DNA of 64,000 nucleotides from Mastigias papua (Eukaryota > Cnidaria > Scyphozoa > Rhizostomeae > Mastigiidae), in assembly GCA_964019165.1 (NCBI GenBank), contig OZ025282.1, forward strand, positions 13,865,729 through 13,929,728, in the 5' to 3' direction. How positions within the stretch are numbered: the first letter of the stretch is position 1; each line of letters begins with the position of its first letter. The position numbers and the translations under genes were made by a program. Positions 35,767 to 47,400 of this stretch are shown here, piece after piece. The notes below the pieces were generated by a model. That model saw only the letters and a list, made by a program, of their open reading frames with translations. It was not told the DNA's origin and ran no database searches.

Positions 35767-35767
<1 letters not shown>

Positions 35768-36308
35768 GCTGGCTCGGAAAAAAGATTCATTGGGAAGTTT
35801 GCCTGAAATATGGATTTGATGTGAAAAGAAAATGGTACGAGCATGAGCCCGAAACAACGATGGAGAATGATATTAGTACAATTCTGTGGGACTTCAATAT
35901 AAATACGGATCATGTTATACAAGCAAGGCGCCCAGACTTAGTTATTAAGGATAAGCTAAAGAATCAGTGCCTGATAGTGGACTTTGCTATTCCATCCGAT
36001 AGCCGCATTGAAACAAAAGAATATGAAAAGTTAGACAAATACCAAGACTTAGCAAGGGAACTTAAAAAGCTATGGAATATGAATGTACGGGTTATACCTA
36101 TAATTATTGGTGCCCTTGGGACTATTCCTAAAGATCTTCATCAACGACTCAAAGAAATAGGCATTGAGACCAAGATTGTAGAACTGCAGAAAACAGTTAT
36201 TCTTAATTCTGCTAGAATCCTCAGAAAAGTCCTTGAGTTTTGAGGAGACTTGATGTCACCAAGCCTCAGGGACATATATGAACCATTTGAGTAATGTGCG
36301 ACAAATAG
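35767..36308 (+). mobile_element. R4/Dong-type element A0, 5'-truncated 3' end
   Basis: Coding homology starts at the very first base after (AAT)n: KIHWEVCLKYGFDVKRKWYE, then the nuclease core ARRPDLVIKDKLKNQ, LIVDFAIPSD, EKLDKYQDLARELKKLW, VIPIIIGALGTIP and LNSARILRKVLEF, with TGA at 36241. The frame is open throughout (the first ATG, 35821, is internal and not a real start). The trailer ends CGACAAATAG before (ATA)n. It encodes only the restriction-like endonuclease, which nicks target DNA for target-primed reverse transcription. Confidence 0.85.
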
Positions 36309-36325
36309 ATAATAATAATAATAAT
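36309..36325. repeat. (ATA)n junction A0/A1
   Basis: ATAATAATAATAATAAT, the tail of A0 and the start point of A1. Confidence 0.95.
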
Positions 36326-36612
36326 TTGTCCTGGGTATGACGTAAAACTGCAACCGGTTATGGAGTTTCCACGTGGGATAATGAGGTTACCCTTTGCCAT
36401 AACTACCTCCAGGTCACCGTTGAGCAAGGTGTAGTACCTGTTAGCTCTCCCCGAGACCTTGAAGTACCGGGTTGGCGTCTGGCGGGGGCTAGTCTGTCTC
36501 ATGGGTAGGGAGGACTCTTTAGTCTTGGTTGACAACCTTCCTAGAGATGGTGTCTCAATAAAAACACTGGTGGTTGTGCAACCTTAAATTCACTAATCCT
36601 CTTATGAGTGAA
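36326..36612 (+). promoter_or_regulatory. Conserved 5' leader of A1 (also 40121-40407 and 50471-50757)
   Basis: The leaders of A1, A2 and A4 are close to 90 percent alike with few gaps, although non-coding. They include GTGGGATAATGAGGTTACCC, GAGCAAGGTGTAGTACCTGT, CTCCCCGAGACCTTGAAGTA (A4 slightly changed) and CCTAGAGATGGTGTCTC. Such conservation suggests an internal promoter and/or a structured RNA. None has been shown. Confidence 0.55.
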
Positions 36613-39600
36613 ATGAGTTCTCAATATTTTGAAAATAACGGCGTGAATGGCACTGGAGCTCAATGTGAAGGTGCCTCGCCCGGCAGGTGTTCCCCGGTCC
36701 AGCAGCGGGGACCCGGTCGTCATCCTGCTACTGCTAGGAAAAAGTGGTCGAAGGAAGTAAATATTGTGGTGATGGAGTGCTATTTTAGATCGAGACCTCT
36801 TGACGAGAATGGTGTCCCAATTAAAGGATATAGGCAAAGGATGTACAAAGAATGGAAAGAACGTGGTTTTTTTGATGTTTCGGAACAACGAGTGTGTGAT
36901 CAGGCAAGGGCGATTAGAAAAAATGGCTGGCTTACGGAATTAGAGTTAGAAATGATACAAAGAAGGATTAATGGTAATGTAAACTATAATGAGGAAGAGA
37001 ACAATATCACACCGGAATACACCCAAAGTTTGGATGATGTAACTGAGACTGCAGAACCTAATAATAGAACTGAATTAAACTTTTCTGTCAAGGAAGCGTC
37101 AATGGAAGAACTTGATATTGTGAATGAACTTAATGAAATATACAACTTGAAAGAGAACTGTGAGGGAGTAATGTTTAAAAAAGTTGAATATAAGAAGCTA
37201 AATATGGCTATAAGAGAAGTAAACAAAGTTTTGCCGTATTTTCAAACCTCAAATATATCTGAAACTAACAATCTCATTATTGCTGTTTCTGTTTGGGTTG
37301 CAAGACGGCTTGGGTTAAAACGACAGAGACAGACTGGGACAGTCCACCCTGAACCATGGTGGAAACGTAGAATAGAAAGGGACATCAAAGACCTACAGAA
37401 GAGTATTAACCTGATGACGAGGCATAAAAATGGAGAAGTGAAGTCAAGAGAGAAGATTGAGAAACTGTATGAAAAGTTCAGCATCCGTCGGAAAGGAATT
37501 GGAACTGTGTTAGAAGAATTGAAACAGAGAGTCCTTGCAAAATAAGCCAAAATTGATCGATATACCGAAAGACTTCAGCAATTCAGACAAAACCGACTGT
37601 TCAACTATGACCAGAAAAGATTGTGTTATGAACTTAATGGGAACAACCGGGTAGCAAATGAAATTCCAAATGCGGAGGAAAGTAGAATGTTTTGGAATGA
37701 AATATGGGGAGAGAGTAAAGAACACAATTACAATGCTGAATGGCTCAAGACACTGAAGGACAACAGTAGATATCGGAATCAGGAAGGTTTGGTCATAACT
37801 GGGGAAAACATCTTAAAGCAAAGTAGAAAGGTACCAAATTGGAAAGCACCCGGAAGAGATGGAGTTCAGGGTTTCTGGGTAAAGAAGTTGACAAGTCTGC
37901 ATGAAAGAATTGCGCATCAATTGAATGAGATTTTTAAGTGGAAATGAACAACTTCCCCAGTGGTTAACTTTTGGAAGAACTGTTTTGTGCCAGAATGATG
38001 TAACCAAAGGGAACGCTGTAGACAACTACCGACCAATTTCTTGTTTACCGATCATGTGGAAGCTCTTTACAGGTATTATGTCTGATTATCTCTATGACTT
38101 CTTAGAGAAAGAAAAACTATTGCCTGAAGAGCAGAAAGGCTGTAGAAGAAAAACCAGAAGGACTAAGGATCAGCTGTTAATAGACAAGGCAGCGCTCAAG
38201 GATTGCAAAAGGAGACACACCAACCTTGCTATGGCATGGATCGATTATCGAAAAGCCTATGATATGATTCCACATAGTTGGATTAGAGAATGCCTAGAGT
38301 TGTTTGGAGTTGCTGATAATATTAAGAGGATTTTGAGTAGCAGCATGAAGAACTGGAAATTGGAGTTAACATCATCGGGAGTTTCTTTAGGTGAAGTTAA
38401 CATTAGAAGAGGAATCTTCCAAGGAGATAGTTTATCACCACTTCTGTTCGTTATATGCATGATGCCTCTCACTATGGTTTTGAGGAAAGTTAATTTTCAT
38501 TATGAGTTGGGTGATAAGGTTACCAAGTTAAATCATTTGTTATTCATGGATGATTTAAAGCTATTTGCAAAGTCTCATGACCAAATTGATTCTCTTGTAA
38601 CGACAGTGCAAATGTTTAGTAAGGATATAGGGATGGAGTTTGGGATTAACAAGTGTGGAGCAGTCATTTTACAACGAGGAAAAATTGTTAGAAGCACAGG
38701 TGTATTACTGCCAGATGGGAAATTAATGAAAGCTATTGATGATGATGGCTATAAGTACCTTGGGATATTGGAAAGTGTTAAGATTAAAGAAAATGAAATG
38801 AAACTTCAATTTGTAAAAGAGTACAAACGTAGAGTAAGGTTAATACTGAAGTCTAAACTGAATGGTAAAAATAAGATCAAAGCAATAAACACGTGGGCTG
38901 TTGCAGTTTTAAGGTATGGAGCTGGTATTTTAACTTGGAATGTAGAAGAATTAAAGGAATTAGATAGAAAGACAAGAAAATTACTTACTATGCATAAGGG
39001 CTTGCATCCGAAAAGTGATGTAGATAGACTCTATCTTAGTAGAAAGGATGGAGGAAGAGGACTGATGAGCTGTGAACATGTTATCAGAAGTGAAGAGAAC
39101 AGTCTGGGATGGTACCTCAAACATTCCAAGGAGGGATTATTGCAAGGTGTCAAACATGTCGGTATTTTGGAATTTGAAAAAAGTTGTAGCAAAGATGACT
39201 TTAAAAATGCGATAAGAGAAAAAAGAATGGAGGCCTGGACTGGGAAACAAATGTACAGTCAGTTTGTTAGTGATATGCCTGTAACAACGGATAAAGAAAA
39301 AACCTGGAGTTGGATGAGAAAGTCTGATCTGAAAATAACGACGGAAGCATTGATATGCGCTGCGCAAGAGCAAGCTATTAGAACGAACTATATAAAGTAC
39401 AACATTGATAAGACAGCTGATTCCCCGACATGTAGGTTATGTAAAGAAAGAGGAGAAACTGTGAGTCATATAGTTAGTGAGTGCAAGAAGTTGGCGCAAA
39501 CGGATTATAAGAGGAGACACGATAATGTCGCAAAGATGATTCATTGGAGACTTTGTGAAAAGTTTATGCTTGAAAAGCCTGATCAATGGTATGAGCACAG

Positions 39601-40000
39601 CCCAGAAACAGTCTCGGAAAATACTACACATAAGCTTCTTTGGGACATGAATATTCAATGTGATCACACCATCGAAGCAAGAAGGCCCGATATTGTCATT
39701 ATTGATAAGGTTGAGAAGTCTGCAATAATTGTTGATGTTGCCATCCCTGGAGACAAGAGAATATATGATAAGGAGAAAGAAAAAATTGAGAAATATCAGG
39801 ATATCAAACGGGAAATTCAAAGGCTTTGGAGTCTTCGAAAAGTATCTGTAGTACCTGTTATTGTAGGAGCCCTTGGAAGTGTAACACACAATTTCAAGAA
39901 ATTTATGGACCAAATCGGAATAGAGTTAGAGATCCATTTTGCGCAAAAAACCACACTATTAGGGACAGCCAGGATATTGAGGAGAGTATTAGAGTACTGA
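36613..40000 (+). pseudogene. A1 polyprotein: SANT/Myb-like domain, reverse transcriptase, CCHC knuckle, restriction-like endonuclease
   Basis: The start is taken at ATG 36613 because A2 (40408) and A4 (50758) have ATG at the same place. Order: GPGRHPATARKKW and a Myb/SANT-like DNA-binding domain ([46 protein letters not shown]), a basic linker, then after an in-frame TAA at 37543 and a one-base frameshift near 37935 the reverse transcriptase ([40 protein letters not shown]), the thumb ([20 protein letters not shown]), the zinc knuckle [18 protein letters not shown], and the nuclease core [20 protein letters not shown] with [13 protein letters not shown]. All catalytic motifs are present. The TAA replaces a Ser/Ala codon (A4 AGT, A2 GCA), so only two changes separate it from an open frame. 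Confidence 0.9.
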
Positions 40001-40100
40001 GTAGGAACAGAATGACGAACCTTTGATTATTGGTAATAATCAGCTTCCCCGCTTTACATATCGGTTTACCATCTACCAGTGATTTGAGCAGCAAATTTAC

Positions 40101-40120
40101 ATAATAATAATAATAATAAT
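40101..40120. repeat. (ATA)n junction A1/A2
   Basis: ATAATAATAATAATAATAAT between the trailer of A1 and the leader of A2. Confidence 0.97.
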
Positions 40121-43100
40121 TTGTCCTGGGTATGACATAAAACTGCGACCGGTTGTGGAGTTTCGACGTGGGATAATGAGGTTACCCTTTGCCACAACTA
40201 CCTCCAGGTCACCCTTGAGCAAGGTGTAGTACCTGTTAGCTCTCCCCGAGACCTTGAAGTACCGGGGTGGCGTCCAGCGGGGGCTAGTCTGTCTCAAGGG
40301 TAGGGGGGACTCTTCAGCCTTGGTTGGCAACCCTCCTAGAGATGGTGTCTCTATAAAAATACTGGTGGTAGTGCACCTTTAAAACACAATCCTCTTATGA
40401 GTGTAAAATGAATCAAGAAAATATTTCAGGTAACAACGTGAATGGGGCTGGAACCTGTATTGGTGAAGGTCCTTCGTTCGGCAGGTGTCCTGTGGATGAG
40501 CAGCGCAGGCCCGGTCGTTATCCAGCTACTGCCAATCGAAGAGGAGAAAGAATATACCGGAGGCCGTTTAATAAGGTTGTAATGGAATGTTATTACGAAG
40601 GTGAACCAGAGAGGAGAGGTTTTATGAAGAGGATGAGAAGAAATTGGATGGACAGAGGATTGTTTGAAGTGTCTGCGCAAAGGCTCTTAGATCAAGTTAG
40701 GGTGATTAAGACAAATGAGTACTTTAGCAAAGTTGAACTAGAGGAAATAAGGATGCAAGTTAGGAACAGAAATAATGAAGAAATACTAGTAAGTGAGCAA
40801 CAAGACAATGATTTGTCAGAACAAGGAATTAATTCAGAGAATGTCGAAATCAGCGAACAAGAGAGACCAAAGCAACTGGCAGCTGAAAATGAACCAACGC
40901 AGTATGGAACAGACTTTACAACATCAGAATTTTATATATTGACTGATCCGGAATTAACGGAAGAACAGCTGGAAATGATAAAGATTATTTGTGAATTGTC
41001 TAGAAAGAAGAAAAAGATCACTAATGTCTCTTTTAGAAACGCAGACCGGAAAAAGCTCAGGGAGATTACTGGAAATGTGAATAAGGTGTTAGAATATATT
41101 ATGACAGTAGATGTAACAGAAACAAACGATCTGATAAATGCTGTAACTGTCTATGTGAGCCAACGGTTAGGATTGAAACAGAGAAAGGATGAAGTGCCTC
41201 AAGAACCGTTTTGGAAAAGGAGGATCCAGCGGGATATTAATGAGTTGAGGAAAACTGTTGACAAATTAGACCGTTATGTGAGAGGACAAATAAAAGATGT
41301 AAAGAAATTAGAACAGATCTTCAAAAAGCATTATGTGAAAAAGAAAGGGGTAAAGGTTGTTATGGAAGAGCTTAGGCAAAGAATAACTCCAAAGGCAGCA
41401 AAGATAGGTAGATATAAAAAGCGGATAAACCAATTTAGAATAGACAGGATGTATTCATCAAACCAAAAGCGAGTTTTCATGGAACTGAATGGCGAAATAA
41501 TTAAATAGAAGACAGTACCAAATGTGGACGAAAGTAGAAAGTTTTGGAGTGAAATATGGGAAAACACAGTGCAACATAACGATGATGCAGAATGGCTACG
41601 AGGGATCGAAACTGAATTAAGTAGAGTCAATAAACAACATGATGTGAAAATCTCTGTCTATGATGTAAGAAAGCAAACGGGGAGAATACCAAATTGGAAA
41701 GCAGCTGGACCTGACGGAGTACAGGGCTATTGGCTGAAAAACTTGTCTTCATTACACGATAGACTTGCTTGTCAGTTGAATGCGTTAGTCGAAAAAGGGG
41801 ATGTTCCAGCATGGATGACGTATGGAAGAACGGTATTGTGTGTGAAGGACAGGAGTAAGGGAAATGCTGCGAGTAACTTCAGACCTATTTCATGTCTACC
41901 ACTAATGTGGAAATTGCTAACGTGTATGCTATCCGAGCAGCTGTACAAGCATGTAAATACTAATGATATGTTACCATCAGAACAGAAAGGCTGTCGTAAA
42001 GAGTCACGCGGAACGAAAGATCAACTACTCATTGATAGAATGGTACTTAAGAACTGTAAAAGAAGACACACTAACTTGGCTATGGCGTACGTAGATTATA
42101 AAAAGGCATATGACATGATACCACATTCGTGGATACTAAAGAGTCTACAGTTGGTTGGGGCAGCTGATAACATTATGAAGGTCCTGGAAAAGAGTATGAC
42201 GAAATGGAAGGTACAGTTGAACGCAGGAGATAAAGTATTAGGGGATGTCAAAGTCAAACGTGGAATATTCCAAGGAGATAGCCTTTCTCCACTACTATGT
42301 GTTATCTGTCTCATACCAATGTCACTGATTGTGAGAAAGGTGAAAGCTGGATATAGTTTAGGAAAAAACCAGCCAAAATTAAATCACCTTCTATATATGG
42401 ATGACTTAAAATTATTCGGACAGAGTGAAAGAGATATAGAATCACTTGTAAATACAGTTCATAGATTTAGTTGTGATATTGGCATGCGATGTGGTATAGA
42501 AACATGCGGTGTAATTATCATGAAGCGTGGAAAGATGGTCACCTGTGATGGAATTGAACTACCAGATGGACAGAAGATGAAAGGTGTCAAGGAAGAAGGT
42601 TACAAGTACTTGGGTATAGTAGAACTTGATAGGATAAAGGAGAAGGAAATGAAAGAGAGATTCACGAAGGAATACAAGCGAAGGATTAAACTTATATTGA
42701 AATCAAACTTAAACAGCAGGAATGCCACTTCAGCAATGAATATTTGGGCAGTAGCTGTGATGAGATATGGGGCCGGGATAGTGAAGTGGACGAAAGAGGA
42801 ACTGGAGAAACTAGACAGACAGACACGGAAAATTATGACAATGAATGGAGCGTTACATCCGAAAAGTGACATCGATAGATTGTATATTGCAAGACAGAGA
42901 GGTGGAAGGGGGCTACAAAGTGTATTAGAAACCGTTCAGTCAGAGGAGAATAGCCTTAGATGGTATGTTAAAAACAGCCCAGAGCAATTATTAAAAGCAG
43001 TGCATAACCAACAGGAAATTAGCAATGACATCATTAAACCATCAGAGTATAAAGATCAAAAAAGAAGAGAAAGAGAAAACAAGTGGCATGAAAAAGTAAT

Positions 43101-43912
43101 GCATGGTCAGTTTTTCAGAGATACGGATGGGATAGTTGACAGGAAGAAATCATGGTTGTGGCTAACAAATGGAGACTTGAAGAAAGGGACAGAAGCACTG
43201 CTCATGGCAGCACAAGAGCAAGCAATACGTACAAATTACGTTAAACATCATATCGACAAATCAAGAGATTCACCGATTTGTAGAATGTGTGGTGAGAAAG
43301 GGGAAACAGTGAGCCATATCATATGTGAATGTAGCAAATTAGCCCAGAAGGAATATAAGCGATGCCACAACAACGTAGCACGGATAGTTCACTGGGAGAT
43401 TTGCAAGAAGTATGGCCTACCCAGGGCTGAACAGTGGTACAATCACAAGCCAGAAGGTGTTTCTGAAAATGAAAGCGTCAAGGTACTGTGGGACTTAACA
43501 TTAATACAGATAGCGAAATTGAGCATAGGCGACCAGACATTGTTGTCGAGCTAAAACCAGAAAAAGAGTGCTTGATCATTGACATAGCCGTGCCAGGAGA
43601 TACAAGGATAAAACAGAAAGAACAAGAGAAAATCGAAAAGTATCAAGATCTAAAAAGAGAAATCGCAAGGTTATGGCGCCTTCGAAAAGTAAGTGTCATT
43701 CCAGTTGTAGTTGGTGCGTTGGGATGTGTCACAAAAGAAGCAGAGCATTACGTAGAGAAAATAGGAATCAAGATCAGGACTGAAGTGATACAGAAAACGG
43801 CGTTGTTGGGAACTGCAAGAACATTGAGAAAGGTTCTCGAACCCTGAGGCTAGTTGTTCTAGCTTGCTTTCGGGATGAACTCACCAGGAACTTTTCCTGT
43901 GATAAAAAGAAC
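40121..43912 (+). mobile_element. R4/Dong-type retrotransposon A2, full length
   Basis: About 3.79 kb, same subfamily and structure as A1 (leader, one ORF, 65-bp trailer) and bounded by (ATA)n on both sides. It is among the best preserved copies in the window. Confidence 0.9.
40408..43847 (+). pseudogene. A2 polyprotein, two lesions
   Basis: ATG 40408. N-terminal block [20 protein letters not shown], Myb/SANT-like domain (FNKVVMECYYEGEPERRGFM, QRLLDQVRVIKTNEYFSKVE), then an in-frame TAG at 41506 (after ELNGEIIK). From 41509 the frame is open through the reverse transcriptase ([39 protein letters not shown]), RYGAGIVKW, the CCHC knuckle CRMCGEKGETVSHIICEC and up to about 43494, where one base is missing in LWDLT (A0 has LWDFNINTD). 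The last part, 43488-43847, carries HRRPDIVVELKPEKECLIID and [17 protein letters not shown], ending TLRKVLEP. All catalytic residues are intact. Confidence 0.9.
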
Positions 43913-43934
43913 ATAATAATAATAATAATAATAA
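43913..43934. repeat. (ATA)n junction A2/A3
   Basis: ATAATAAT units, 22 bp. Confidence 0.97.
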
Positions 43935-44449
43935 GGGGTCAAGGGTCCTTGGAGGAGTAGTCCCTTTTCTAGTTGGCCTTCTGTGGCGTCCTAGACTGAT
44001 CTCCCCAAACCCAGTACCTTGTGAAGCGCAATATAGAGCCACTCCATAGTGAAGACCGTCTGTGCGTGGCGAAGAGCCACATCCTACTAGAGGTGGCCCT
44101 GTGACAAGCCAAACACAGCGGATCTAGGGGAGTAAACCCCGAAAGCAAATCCGTAACTCAAGGTGTAAATCGTGCTGATGGGTGGATGGCTACAACGGCA
44201 TGTAGTCATTAACGATACAAGACAGCCAATGCCTTGTGGATTAGGTGTACATGCCAAAGGCTAAGGGTGAACATCCCTGACAGAAAGCTTCTTAGTTTTC
44301 CCCTGATAGCTATGGTGTTTAGGGGAATTACCCCAGTCATGGGCAAATGGCCTGGTAAACTGGACCAGAAAGTCCTGGAAGACAACCAGTTTAGGAGAAT
44401 GTCACTCTGATGTAAAACATCCAGCTATGGGAAAATAGTAAAACCTTTA

Positions 44450-47400
44450 ATGGATAAGTTAAAGAATAGTTTATCATGCCGCATCGCTCGTCGCGTGGAT
44501 GAACAAGGAGCGCGTCCCCCAACGAGGAACCAGGCTGGGGTTGAAAAATCGATTACTGGAACAACCTTACCCAACAATGATCTGGCAGGTAACCTTACCG
44601 AGACCTTCTCTCAAAAAGGCCCTCCAGACACAAAAAGTCTGTCCAGAAGTAAACAGAAAACAATTAGACAAAGATGGACAAGGGAAGAATATATACAAGT
44701 CATGACAGCATTTTATGAGGCAAAATTTTCGCCAGCAGAAGGTTCAAATACAGAGCAGACATATAAATTATGGAGAGAGAAACACCCGGAAATTAGACCA
44801 GCGATGGATGCCAATAAGCTTGCTAATGTAAGACGTGATATTGTAAAGAATAAGAGACTAGAAGACACCACATTACAACAGATTCAAAATGATATAAGAG
44901 AGAAAATTGAAATACAAAATGAAGATAGAAGCTGTAGTGCAACCAATGATGGTACAGAGGAGAGTGAGATACTGCATAAAACAACTGTCATCAGTCAGCC
45001 AGATATTGAAACCTCAGATCAGACCAACACCAATGATTCAGCTTCAAGTGAAGAGGTAAGTGCAATTTCAGAAAAGATAATGATTAAATTGGAAGAACTG
45101 AAGCATCAACATCTATCTGATACAATCCAACTTCCTAAAATTAGAAAAGATAGAAAAGCAAAAGATCTTATGCACAAGGGAAATATTGCGATCCTCAAAT
45201 TAAAAACACAGGCCATGGAACCGCTCACAGTAACTGAGCTTAATCAGATGGTATATGCTACAGCATCAGTAATAACGGAAGAACATGGAGTAACGATACA
45301 AAAGAAGAAAGGCTGACAACATAAGCAACCCCAATGGAAAGAAAGGATTAGCAAGGATATAGAATGCTTAAGGAAGAAACTGTCAATTGTAACCGAAAAA
45401 GTGAAAGGTAGCATGGTATCTCACAGAAAGATCACTCGAGTGCTGTCTCAACTTAAGTGTAAGAGTGAGGCAGATATACCATCAATTATAGAAAAGATAA
45501 AGCAAACAATTGCAGCCAAAACACAAAGGATAAGGCGGTACGAACAGAGAGGGAAGCAATTCCGTCAAAACAAACTGTTTAAAGATAATGCGAAGCAGTT
45601 CTATAGAGAAATTGGCAAGAAGCAAATCGATGTAACTGACCCACCTATACTTACTGAAATCGAAGATTTCTGGTCGAGAATATGGGAAAATGAAAAAGTC
45701 CATAACGAAGAAGCTGAATGGATTAGAGACCAGGAAGAATTATATAAAGATCAGCAATGCCAAGAAACTAATGATATCACAATTGATGAGGTACGCACTG
45801 CAATAAAAAATGCGAAGAACTGGACATCACCAGGGTTAGATAAGATTCCAAATTTCTGGCTTAAGAACATAGATAAGCTGCACGCGGACCTGGCAAGGGA
45901 ATATAATACCATTCTCAAAGAACCAGACAAATGTCCAGAGTGGCTAACACAAGGATTAACATTCCTGATTCCTAAATCTAATGATACCAATGAAGCTAAA
46001 AATTACCGACCAATAACTTGCTTGCCAACTATGTACAAAACATTAACCTCGATCATTACAGACAGAACATACTTGCACCTGGAGGACAATAGATTATTAC
46101 CCAATGAGCAAAAAGGATGCAAACTGGGATCATATGGTTGCAAAGATCAGCTCCTAGTGAATAAAATGATAATGGAAGACTGTAAAACAAGAAAGAAGAA
46201 TCTGACAACATAATGGATTGACTACAGGAAGGCATTCGACAGTGTGCCACACAGCTGGATTATAAAGACATTGGGACTTTACAAAGTATCGCCTGAGATT
46301 GTTAACTTTATGAAAGTGAACTTGAAAAACTGGAAAACAACATTGCTTCTAAGACATGCTACCGGCACACTGACGTCTCGATTGATAGAAATGAGGAGTG
46401 GCATATTCAAGGCGATTCTTTATCCCCCCTTCTATTTTGCTTGGCTCTGGCTCCCCTAAGCAACTTGCTTCATTCTACTAATTGCGGATATGATATCCAA
46501 GGAAAGAAAATCAACCATCTCTTCTATATGGACGATTTAAAGGTATTTGGCAGAGACAGTCAGCAACAAGAGTGCTTGCTTCAAACTGTTAGGCCTAGTT
46601 CAGACGTCGAACTTTTCATGCGCCGAACTAAATGTAGCAAATAAAGTTCATGAAAAGATCGACGTCTGAATCATATTGGCTCTGCACTTAATATTAAGGT
46701 CGACCCAAATAATAAGTTCGACCGGCCCAGTCGTACTTAATGCATTAAGTACGGTTTTGATTCATAAGCCGTACTTCTCATGAGCCGTTCTTAATGCATA
46801 ATTTAATCTAACATGAAATCTCGGATTAATCCTGACATAAGCTATTGTTCTCTAGTGGATCTTCTCAACTGCGCATGAAAAAATGTTCGAAATGTCCAGC
46901 GCGGAAGTTGAAGCTGTGGCTGCTCAAAACAACGAATTACGCAGTCTTGTAATGGGTGTTCAACCCGCCGCAAATGTGTGTGGAAATTCTGCAAAACTGT
47001 TGCTTGCATTTTTAACCTTAAAATATACGGGCACTAGTCAATTTGAAGTATTTCGAATCTTACATGGCTTTTTAACTCTTTAAATAGGCTTTCAAGCCAT
47101 TTGAAATACCAGAAATTTTATTCAATCCAGAAGATTCCGTAAGCAAAATAGTGAGATGAAGCCATAGTTTCCAGGCGCGGAACTTGTGGCCACGATCGTG
47201 AGCAAATGAATGTCTGATAGATAGCAATGTTTTTCCGTTTCTTGCAAAAGCGCTAACATTTGAATCAGAATAAGCATAAGTGCCAAGCTCTGTGGTTGTC
47301 AAGCATTCTCTTGATATGATACACAATATTGTACCTGAACGTTTGTCCCTTTCTACTGCAAAAACAAGCTTTCACTCGTCGATTTGCAGGTTTTAATTAC

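Larger units (their letters stand above)
36326..40100 (+). mobile_element. R4/Dong-type non-LTR retrotransposon A1, full length
   Basis: About 3.78 kb from TTGTCCTGGGTATGACG to GCAAATTTAC, bounded by (TAA)n at both ends. It has a 5' leader of about 290 bp conserved with A2 and A4, one ORF (two lesions, see the ORF entry), and a 3' trailer of about 100 bp. R4-clade assignment rests on the YMDD-type active site written FMDDLKLF, the following [11 protein letters not shown] and RGK blocks, the CCHC knuckle plus restriction-like endonuclease at the C-terminus, and insertion in TAA repeats as known for Dong of Bombyx. Confidence 0.9.

Noticed and set aside
32200..36000. N-lobe exons of the kinase upstream of 32171
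   Set aside because: Searched the minus strand for a Gly-rich loop and AVKxI motifs; none found among the elements there.
36984..37226. Minus-strand frames antisense to the R4 polyproteins (also 39437-39913, 51079-51555, 52764-53165, 55796-56191, 58024-58485)
   Set aside because: Hydrophobic, Leu/Ser/Phe-rich shadows of A-rich sense codons; no motifs.
47072..47326. 84-codon minus frame inside the Harbinger-type element
   Set aside because: No transposase or Myb-like motif; not distinguishable from chance.
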